5,711 nucleotides of DNA, from the NCBI GenBank assembly GCA_937858255.1, contig CALLZQ010000159.1:1-5711 (forward strand). Direction: 5' to 3'. Positions 1-5,076 of this stretch are shown here, in pieces; position 1 is the first letter of the stretch, and each line of letters starts with the position of its first letter. The notes below the pieces were generated by a model. It did not search any database. It was not told the DNA's origin and worked only from the letters and a program-made list of their open reading frames with translations. Both the position numbers and the translations under genes were made by a program. Source of the DNA: an uncultured Tabrizicola sp. Its GTDB lineage: Bacteria; Pseudomonadota; Alphaproteobacteria; Rhodobacterales; Rhodobacteraceae.

Positions 1-843
1 GCCAAATCGCGCATAATCGCGGGTCGGCATGTTCAGACCGCCAAGCACAAAGCTGACCCCCTGACCATCGGTCAGGTAAAAGGGCTGCCCCTCCAGCCCG
101 AGGGGGCCGATCAGGTATTCCTCCATCAGATCCGGAATATCGCGGCCAGTCGCGCCCCGGATCACCATGCCGATCACATGGGTATCAATCGAGACATAGA
201 GCCAGCGTGCCCCCGGCGCGGCCTGCCGGCCCCGCGGGGCGGCGGAAAAAGCACCCACCGAGCCGCCGAGGGCAAGGACACGCCCCATCCGGTTAATGTC
301 CGAGAAAAAGCTGAGGTAATCCTCATCAAAGCCGATGCCCGAGGCCATGTTCAGGACCTGCCGCAGGCTGACCCCCTCATAGGCGGAGCCGGCCAGTAAG
401 GGCGCATGTTGCGTCACCGGCGCGTCAAGGTCGATCGCGGCGCCCCGGTCGATGACGATCCCCAACAGGGTGGAAAGCCAGCTTTTGGCGACAGACCAAC
501 TGATGCGATGATCCAGCGGCCCGCTGCCCTGATGATAGCTTTGATGGCAGAGATGCCCGTCCCGCAGCGCGACCAAGGCGGTGACACGCCGATCCGCGAT
601 CCAGCCCTGCGCAGCCGCGTCGAGTTCCAGCACCGGGCCGGGCGGCAGCGGGCTGACCTCCCCCCCGGTACGCAAGGGGCGGGTCAGGAACAACCCGCCC
701 ATGTTGGAGAAATTGGCGGTGATCTTGCCCTCATCGAAGAGCGTCATCGCCGCGCGCAACCGCGCCAGATCGGTGGCGCGGCGAAACACCAGCCCCTGCG
801 CCAGCAGGCCCGCGAAGTCAACCGCGCCGGCCAGCCGCCTCAT
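1..843 (-). CDS. Beta-lactamase-fold serine hydrolase (6-aminohexanoate-dimer hydrolase-like), C-terminus cut off
   Basis: Reading from ATG at 843-841 leftward, the frame stays open for 281 codons and leaves the window, so the C-terminal part is missing. The fold is that of class C beta-lactamase/NylB-type hydrolases (COG1680). SVAK at residues 117-120 is the SxxK nucleophile/base pair, inside the family context SWSVAKSW. YVS at 216-218 fits the YxN/S second motif, and MASG (166-169) with SDINRMGR (181-188) are typical of this subfamily. Such enzymes cleave amide or ester bonds through an acyl-serine; the substrate cannot be read from sequence. There is no clear signal peptide, so a cytoplasmic location is likely. 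The start overlaps the upstream permease stop as ATGA, and a purine-rich GCAGGG sits directly before it, which supports this start and translational coupling. A true antibiotic-hydrolysing beta-lactamase is unlikely without an export signal. Confidence 0.85.
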   Translation of the reverse strand, partial: MRRLAGAVDFAGLLAQGLVFRRATDLARLRAAMTLFDEGKITANFSNMGGLFLTRPLRTGGEVSPLPPGPVLELDAAAQGWIADRRVTALVALRDGHLCHQSYHQGSGPLDHRISWSVAKSWLSTLLGIVIDRGAAIDLDAPVTQHAPLLAGSAYEGVSLRQVLNMASGIGFDEDYLSFFSDINRMGRVLALGGSVGAFSAAPRGRQAAPGARWLYVSIDTHVIGMVIRGATGRDIPDLMEEYLIGPLGLEGQPFYLTDGQGVSFVLGGLNMPTRDYARFG

Positions 844-1637
844 CCCTGCCCCCGCGCGCGCAGCCGGGCCTCGATCCGCCGCAGGATCAGGCTCAGGCCG
901 ATGGTCATGGTCAGGTACAGAAGCGCCGCAACGTTATAGGTCTCGAAATACCGGAAGTTCCCTGCCGCCGTGACCTTGGCCAATTGGGTGATATCGCTGA
1001 CGCCCAGAACCGAGACCAGCGAGCTATCCTTGATCATCGCGACGAAATCATTGCCCAAGGGCGGCAGGATCATCCGAAACGCCTGCGGAAAAACGATGTG
1101 GCGGAACCGCTGCCATCCCCCCAGCCCCAGGGCCTCGGCAGCCTCGATCTGCCCCTCATCCACCGCTTGCAGCCCGGCGCGGAAAATCTCGGCCAGAAAG
1201 GCGGAATAGGCCAGCATAAGGGCAATCGCCGCCCGCGCGATCAGCGGAAAATCGCGGGTCCGCCAAGGCGACAGGCCCAAGGGCTCCGCCACCCAGTTGA
1301 CCGCCGCCACCAGCGCCGGCGCCAGCACAAAGGCGACGTAGAGCAACAGGACGATGATCGGAATGCCCCGCATCACCTCGATATAAAGGCGCGCGGTCTG
1401 GCGCAGAAAGGCATATCGGGACAGGCCCATGACCGCGAGACAAAGGCCCAGCAGGCAGGCCCCCAGATAGGCCACCACCGCGACCGCGATGGTAATCCCC
1501 ACCCCTTTGAGCAAGGTGTTCAGCGCCGCCGCATAAACCTCGCTCGACAGCACTTCGTAAAACAGCACCGCCCCGATGATCGACAGGATCACCAGCCACC
1601 AGGGAAAGTCCGTCTCGGGTCGGGGTTGGGGCGTCAT
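840..1637 (-). CDS. Polar amino-acid ABC transporter permease (HisM/GlnP family)
   Basis: This 265-residue inner-membrane protein forms the translocation channel of a type I amino-acid importer. Hydrophobic segments lie at about residues 12-30, 43-69, 89-113, 131-150 and 233-252. RGIPIIV at 90-96 is the family signature. The cytoplasmic EAA loop that docks on the ATPase is intact (EAAEALG at 165-171, continuing to FPQA about 183-186), and KDSSLVSVLG (203-212) is also typical of GlnP/HisM. ATG at 1637 is preferred over a TTG at 1682, because the TTG sits at the edge of a strong hairpin 6 bases after the previous stop and would add a non-family extension. No strong Shine-Dalgarno precedes the ATG. 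Only one permease is present, so it may act as a homodimer or with a partner encoded elsewhere. Amino-acid class is likely; the exact substrate is not determinable. Confidence 0.9.
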   Translation of the reverse strand: MTPQPRPETDFPWWLVILSIIGAVLFYEVLSSEVYAAALNTLLKGVGITIAVAVVAYLGACLLGLCLAVMGLSRYAFLRQTARLYIEVMRGIPIIVLLLYVAFVLAPALVAAVNWVAEPLGLSPWRTRDFPLIARAAIALMLAYSAFLAEIFRAGLQAVDEGQIEAAEALGLGGWQRFRHIVFPQAFRMILPPLGNDFVAMIKDSSLVSVLGVSDITQLAKVTAAGNFRYFETYNVAALLYLTMTIGLSLILRRIEARLRARGQG

Positions 1638-1651
1638 GCCGGGCAAAAGCA

Positions 1652-1680
1652 GCGCGGGGGGCGCAGATCGCCCCCCGCGC
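1652..1680 (-). terminator. Intercistronic GC hairpin, likely attenuator or mRNA stabiliser
   Basis: Two perfect 12-base arms (1652-1663 and 1669-1680) flank a 5-base loop. On the minus strand the stem is followed after three bases by TTTT. The hairpin starts 8 bases after the TAA of the binding-protein gene and ends before the permease ATG. In binding-protein-dependent transport operons, such structures often stabilise the upstream message or cause partial termination, giving more binding protein than permease. The short U tract suggests partial rather than full termination. The function is inferred; the hairpin is seen directly. Confidence 0.75.
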
Positions 1681-1688
1681 AAGGCATG

Positions 1689-2477
1689 TTACTGGCCCAT
1701 CTTGTAATCGAGGAACCACTTCTTGTTCAGCGCATCAATGGTGCCATCAGCCCGCATCGCCGCGATGCCGGCATTCATCGGCGCCACCAGATCCGACCCC
1801 TTGGGGAAGATGAAACCGAAATCTTCCGTCCCCAGCTTTTCGCCGATGATCTTGAGCGCGCCGCCCGAGGCCTCGACATAGCCCGCGCCAGCGGTACCAT
1901 CGGTCAGCACCAGATCGACATCGCCGGACTTCAGCGCCTCGACCGTCGCACCAAAGGTTTCGAACAGCTTGATGCGCGGGTTGGCCTCATCGCCGTCCAG
2001 CACCTCATAGACGCCGACGTAGAAGGGTGTGGTGCCCGGCTGCGCGGCCATCAACAGTTCCGGGTTGCCGGCAAAGCCCGCCTTGTCGGCAAAACGCGCC
2101 TCATCGCCGCGCACCATCATCACCATCTCGCTGGTCATGTAGCTGTCGGAAAAATCGACCTTTTCCTTGCGATCCTCGCGGATGGTAATGCCGGTCATGC
2201 CCAGGTCGAACTGGCCTTCCGACACGGCGGGGATCATCGCATCCCAACTGATATTCTCGTATTTGACCGTAAAGTTCAGCCGCTTGGCCAGTTCGGCCAT
2301 GGCATCGTATTCCCAGCCAATCGCCGCGCCCGAGGCATCAAGGAATTGCAGCGGCGGATAGGCGTTTTCCGTCACCACGACGATTTCCTTGCCGCCCAGA
2401 TCGGGCAGATCGGCGGCCATGGCGGCAGGGGCAAGGCAAAGCATCAGCCCGGTCAGGGCAGGAAGAATCCGGTTCAT
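1689..2477 (-). CDS. Periplasmic amino-acid-binding protein of an ABC importer (SBP family 3)
   Basis: The 262-residue product has a classical signal peptide: MNR, a hydrophobic core at residues 4-18, and an AMA cleavage site (19-21) giving a mature start at ADLP. No lipobox Cys is placed correctly, so a soluble periplasmic protein is expected. Family 3 marks include [10 protein letters not shown] (36-45), the ligand-binding stretch [17 protein letters not shown] (94-110) with Arg100, which in this family binds the ligand carboxylate, and TDGTAGAGY (192-200) in the second lobe. The C-terminus [12 protein letters not shown] (244-255) is typical. ATG at 2477 is chosen over an in-frame GTG at 2489, because GGAG (2487-2484) sits 6 bases before the ATG and overlaps the GTG. 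It is first in the unit with the permease and hydrolase. The ligand is probably a polar amino acid or derivative; identity is not determinable. Confidence 0.92.
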   Translation of the reverse strand: MNRILPALTGLMLCLAPAAMAADLPDLGGKEIVVVTENAYPPLQFLDASGAAIGWEYDAMAELAKRLNFTVKYENISWDAMIPAVSEGQFDLGMTGITIREDRKEKVDFSDSYMTSEMVMMVRGDEARFADKAGFAGNPELLMAAQPGTTPFYVGVYEVLDGDEANPRIKLFETFGATVEALKSGDVDLVLTDGTAGAGYVEASGGALKIIGEKLGTEDFGFIFPKGSDLVAPMNAGIAAMRADGTIDALNKKWFLDYKMGQ

Positions 2478-2483
2478 GGGGGG

Positions 2484-2487
2484 CTCC
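2484..2487 (-). promoter_or_regulatory. Shine-Dalgarno fixing the binding-protein start
   Basis: GGAG on the minus strand, followed by six C and then the ATG at 2477-2475. It overlaps the alternative GTG at 2489-2487, which rules that codon out as the start. Confidence 0.7.
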
Positions 2488-2504
2488 ACAGAAAATCCGG
2501 CCTC

Positions 2505-2534
2505 AGCCTACGCCGCGACGGCCCAGAGGTTCAA
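2505..2534 (-). promoter_or_regulatory. Candidate sigma-70 promoter for the transporter unit
   Basis: On the minus strand, TTGAAC (2534-2529) and TAGGCT (2510-2505) are separated by 18 bases, which would start transcription about 20 bases before the binding-protein ATG. Matches to consensus are 4/6 and 3/6, so this is only the best candidate found by eye in the divergent region. Confidence 0.3.
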
Positions 2535-2598
2535 GCCAGCATCTGACAGGCCACGACCGCCGGCAGGGATGTGCATTGACGCACCATCAACGGGCCTC

Positions 2599-2617
2599 AA
2601 CGCGGAATTGCCGCGTT
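2599..2617. promoter_or_regulatory. Perfect 7-bp inverted repeat, candidate operator
   Basis: AACGCGG and CCGCGTT are separated by AATTG, forming a 19-bp dyad in the intergenic region between the divergent transporter and dioxygenase genes. It overlaps the -35 of the candidate dioxygenase promoter, as expected for a dimeric repressor or activator site. No regulator gene is present in the window to pair with it. Confidence 0.45.
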
Positions 2618-2636
2618 CTATGGGGCGGCGCATATT
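2608..2636 (+). promoter_or_regulatory. Candidate sigma-70 promoter for the dioxygenase
   Basis: TTGCCG (2608-2613) and CATATT (2631-2636) are spaced by exactly 17 bases; each matches consensus at 4/6. A start near 2643 would leave a leader of about 32 bases before the ATG at 2675. The -35 lies inside the 2599-2617 inverted repeat. Confidence 0.35.
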
Positions 2637-2674
2637 CGGCTTAACGCAAGCATATCCTTTTCAGCGAGGCGATC

Positions 2675-3469
2675 ATGACCCGGATGCCCACCTATTTCAT
2701 CAGCCATGGCGGCGGCCCCTGGCCCTGGATGCCCGACTGGCGGGCGATTTTCAGCAATCTCGAGGCTAGTTTCGTGCAAATGGTGCGCGACCTGCCCGAG
2801 CGGCCCAAGGCGATCCTGATGATCTCGGGGCACTGGGAGGATGCCGATTTCGCGGTGATGAGCAGCGCCGCCCCGCCGATGGTCTATGACTATTCGGGCT
2901 TTCCGCCCCACACCTTTCAAATCCGCTACCCTGCGCCGGGGGCCCCCGATCTGGCCCGCCGCGCCGCGGATCTGATCGCCGCCGCCGGCCTGCCGGTTCG
3001 GCTTGATGACCGGCAGGGCTTTGACCACGGGACCTTTGTGCCTGCCTATATCATGTATCCCGAGGCCGATATGCCGGTGTTTCAGGTATCGCTGCGGCAG
3101 GGTTATTCGCCTGACGAGCATCTGGCGCTTGGCCGTGCGCTGGCGCCGTTGCGCGATGAGGGGGTGCTGATCATCGGCTCGGGTCTCTCCTATCACAACC
3201 TCCGCCTGTTCGGGCCGGGCGCAAAAGAACCATCCGAAGGTTTTGACCGCTGGCTCAACGCCGCCTTGGCCAAGGCGCCGCCGGAACGGACCGAGGCGAT
3301 GCAGCACTGGGAAGAGGCCCCCTATGCCCGCATCAGCCACAAGGAAGAAGATCATCTTGTGCCGCTGTTCGTGGCCCTCGGCGCCGCCGAGACCGAGGCC
3401 GCGACGCGGGTCTATCATGACACCGGCCTGTTCGGCGGCGTCACCGCGTCGAGCTATCGTTTCGGCTAG
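2675..3469 (+). CDS. Class III extradiol ring-cleavage dioxygenase, DODA/YgiD type (LigB fold)
   Basis: The 264-residue, single-domain protein belongs to the LigB superfamily, near plant/bacterial 4,5-DOPA dioxygenases and E. coli YgiD. These metal enzymes open catechol-type rings with O2. Family histidines are present: His11 in SHGGGPW, His53 in SGHWE, His118 in DHGTF, His174 in SYHN, and His227 in EDHLVPL. By analogy with YgiD, His11, His53 and His227 would hold the metal and His174 would act in catalysis. Length matches the usual 255-275 residues, and there is no signal peptide, so it is cytosolic. GAGG (2666-2669) lies 5 bases before the ATG. The gene stands alone between two minus-strand units, transcribed away from the transporter genes. 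Its physiological aromatic substrate is unknown; many bacterial members are annotated only by DOPA activity. Confidence 0.92.
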   Translation: MTRMPTYFISHGGGPWPWMPDWRAIFSNLEASFVQMVRDLPERPKAILMISGHWEDADFAVMSSAAPPMVYDYSGFPPHTFQIRYPAPGAPDLARRAADLIAAAGLPVRLDDRQGFDHGTFVPAYIMYPEADMPVFQVSLRQGYSPDEHLALGRALAPLRDEGVLIIGSGLSYHNLRLFGPGAKEPSEGFDRWLNAALAKAPPERTEAMQHWEEAPYARISHKEEDHLVPLFVALGAAETEAATRVYHDTGLFGGVTASSYRFG

Positions 3470-4530
3470 GAAGCGCGGGGGGCGCCCTCGGGGTGCTGCC
3501 CGCCACAGACCGGACATTCGGGGCGCGGCCTGACAGTAATCATCCGCGTCTCGGCATAAAGCGCGTCATGGATCATCAGCCGCCCGCGCAACCCCTGCCC
3601 CGCGCCGGTGATTTCCTTGACAGCCTCCATGGCCATCATCGTGCCGATCACCCCCGGCAGGGGCGCCGCCACCCCGGCCTCGGCACAGGTCGGCACCATG
3701 CCTGGCGCCGGTCTTTCGGGGAAAACGCATTCATAGCAAGGCCCGCCCCGCGCCGGATCATAAAGGCTGATCTGGCCCTCCCATTGGGTGATGGCCGCCG
3801 AAATCAGCGGCTTGCCCATGCGGACCGCCACCCGGTTCACCAGATAGCGCGTGTCGAAATTATCAGTGCCATCCAGAATCAGATCATGCGCGGCGATCAG
3901 CGCCTCGGCCGATTCCTCATCAAGCCGCCGGTTATAGGGGCGGAAATCGACGAAGGGATTCAATGCGCGCACCGCCATTTCGGCGGAAAAGACCTTGGGC
4001 ATGCCGATGCGTTCCTCGGCATGGATGATCTGGCGTTGCAGGTCCGAGGCACCGACCGTATCGGCATCGACCACGCCGATCTCGCCCACACCCGAAGCCG
4101 CAAGGTAGAACAAGGCCGGCGAGCCAAGCCCCCCCGCCCCGACGACCAGCACCTTGGCCTGTTTCAGCCGCTTTTGCCCCGGGCCGCCAATTTCACGCAG
4201 GATGATATGGCGGGCATAACGCTCCAACTCGGCCGGGCGAAAGTTGCCCCTTGGCGGTTCCGGTGCGGCCGCTGGCCGCGCACGGTGGCGCAATACCCCC
4301 AAGAGCCAGCGATAGCCCATGACCAGCGCCCCGACGATGCCCAGCACCAGCCAGGGGCGGGCATCGCCCCCCGTCGCCTCGCGCAGGCCATTGCCTGCCG
4401 GCAGCACCAGTTGAGCCAGCACAACCCCGGCCCAAAGCGCCAGCAGCGCGGCCAGCCGCCGCCGCACCGGCTGTTTCAAGACGACACCCAGCCCCCAGAG
4501 CGCCGCCGCCAGTGCCAGAACCAACAGCAT
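3466..4530 (-). CDS. MoeB/ThiF/HesA-family adenylyltransferase with N-terminal membrane region
   Basis: Residues 1-85 hold about three hydrophobic segments (2-18, 26-44, 60-80); an E1-like catalytic domain follows from about 98 to 345. That domain has the nucleotide loop GAGGLG (131-136), Asp155, LQRQ (164-167) with Arg166, Lys179 in GMPK, and DGTDN (220-224). It also has zinc cysteines CYEC (265-268) and CPVC (339-342), and TCAEAG (281-286). The family adenylates the C-terminal glycine of ubiquitin-like sulfur carriers: MoaD for molybdopterin, ThiS for thiamine. No C-terminal rhodanese domain is present, which favours MoeB-type over MoeZ/Uba4. The usual SNLQRQ motif reads SDLQRQ here (Asp163), a change at an ATP-site position. 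ATG shares one base with the dut stop (TGATG), indicating coupling. Carrier partner is uncertain; the family is secure. Confidence 0.92.
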   Translation of the reverse strand: MLLVLALAAALWGLGVVLKQPVRRRLAALLALWAGVVLAQLVLPAGNGLREATGGDARPWLVLGIVGALVMGYRWLLGVLRHRARPAAAPEPPRGNFRPAELERYARHIILREIGGPGQKRLKQAKVLVVGAGGLGSPALFYLAASGVGEIGVVDADTVGASDLQRQIIHAEERIGMPKVFSAEMAVRALNPFVDFRPYNRRLDEESAEALIAAHDLILDGTDNFDTRYLVNRVAVRMGKPLISAAITQWEGQISLYDPARGGPCYECVFPERPAPGMVPTCAEAGVAAPLPGVIGTMMAMEAVKEITGAGQGLRGRLMIHDALYAETRMITVRPRPECPVCGGQHPEGAPRAS

Positions 4531-4997
4531 CAGCGCTTTCCCGTCGATCCAAAGCCGCCGCTGCCGCGCGCTGTCTCACCCAGCGCCTCGACTAGTTCGA
4601 AACCGACCTGCACCACCGGCGCCACAATCATCTGCGCCACCCGGTCGCCATGGGAAATACGGTATGGTTCAGGCCCCAGATTGATCAGCGCCACCCCCAG
4701 AGGGCCACGATAATCGCTGTCGATCGTTCCCGGCGTATTGGGCAGGGTGATGCCGAATTTGGTGGCCAGCCCCGACCGGGGGCGGATCTGCATCTCGTAC
4801 CCCGGCGGGATCTCGACCCGCAGCCCTGTGGGGCAGATCGCCCGCTGCATCGGCTCCAGCACAAAGCCCTGCCCGCGCTGCTCGGGCGGCAGATTGGCCC
4901 GCAGAGCGGCCCCCGCCGCCCCTGCCGTTTCATAACCCGGCAGGGGCAGGGACCGATCGGCCCAGTCCTCGAAAAGGATCTTCACCACAGGGCGCAT
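4530..4997 (-). CDS. dut: dUTP diphosphatase (dUTPase)
   Basis: The 155-residue protein is the usual size for trimeric dUTPases, which convert dUTP to dUMP and pyrophosphate to keep uracil out of DNA and feed dTMP synthesis. Four motifs are clear: motif 2 PRSGLA (73-78), motif 3 GTIDSDYRG (90-98) with catalytic Asp93 and Tyr96, motif 4 GDRVAQMI (117-124), and the Gly-rich C-terminal motif 5 RGSGGFGSTG (144-153). Motif 1 is unusual: the expected A-G-x-D-L-R-A reads AGAALRA (28-34), with Ala31 where the family has Asp. ATG at 4997 is preferred over GTG at 5003 because GGAGG (5007-5003) lies 5 bases before the ATG and overlaps the GTG. It follows coaBC by a 79-base gap and is coupled to the MoeB-like gene. 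Confidence 0.93.
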   Translation of the reverse strand: MRPVVKILFEDWADRSLPLPGYETAGAAGAALRANLPPEQRGQGFVLEPMQRAICPTGLRVEIPPGYEMQIRPRSGLATKFGITLPNTPGTIDSDYRGPLGVALINLGPEPYRISHGDRVAQMIVAPVVQVGFELVEALGETARGSGGFGSTGKR

Positions 4998-5002
4998 CCG
5001 CA

Positions 5003-5007
5003 CCTCC
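5003..5007 (-). promoter_or_regulatory. Shine-Dalgarno fixing the dut start
   Basis: GGAGG on the minus strand, 5 bases before the ATG at 4997-4995. It overlaps the alternative GTG at 5003-5001, so the shorter protein beginning MRPVVK is the supported one. Confidence 0.75.
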
Positions 5008-5020
5008 CGTCACCAGCCGG

Positions 5021-5076
5021 GCGCCACCCGGGATTTTTCAAAATCCCGGGCAAATTTCTTGCAAGAAATTTGGCGC
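5021..5076. repeat. Compound palindromic element between coaBC and dut
   Basis: A short outer stem (5021-5025 with 5072-5076; the next pair, 5026/5071, is possible but competes with arm 2) encloses two separate hairpins. Arm 1 (5027-5050) has an 11-bp stem beginning CCCGGG with a 2-base apex. Arm 2 (5052-5071) is a perfect 20-base palindrome, AAATTTCTTG followed by CAAGAAATTT. The whole can fold as a three-way junction in RNA or as a cruciform in DNA. It begins one base after the coaBC stop and ends 13 bases before the dut Shine-Dalgarno. The build resembles REP-like intergenic repeats. There is only one copy in this window, so dispersal is inferred. Without a U tract it does not look like a standard terminator. 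Confidence 0.7.

Noticed and set aside
1..843. Antibiotic-resistance beta-lactamase
   Set aside because: The motif context is that of the 6-aminohexanoate-dimer hydrolase-like group, with no evident signal peptide and coupling to an amino-acid importer. Beta-lactam hydrolysis is not supported.
1635..1682. TTG start for a 280-residue permease
   Set aside because: The codon lies at the edge of the hairpin and adds an N-terminal extension unlike the family; ATG at 1637 gives a normal permease start.
984..2546. A 520-codon plus-strand open frame across the transporter genes
   Set aside because: It lies antisense to the clearly recognisable permease and binding protein, has low-complexity His/Arg/Gln-rich composition, and shows no family motif. 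It is a product of high GC content and the codon use of the opposite strand.
2576..2604. TTGACG as the -35 of a plus-strand promoter
   Set aside because: The hexamer is good, but 17 bases later there is only AACGCG, a poor -10. TTGCCG with CATATT fits better.
2618..3517. A 299-codon minus-strand open frame opposite the dioxygenase
   Set aside because: The plus strand holds the full dioxygenase motif set with a good ribosome binding site; the antisense product is Arg/Gly/His-rich shadow sequence.
3493..4713. A 406-codon plus-strand open frame opposite the MoeB-like and dut genes
   Set aside because: The minus-strand genes carry complete motifs; this frame has biased composition and no recognisable domain.
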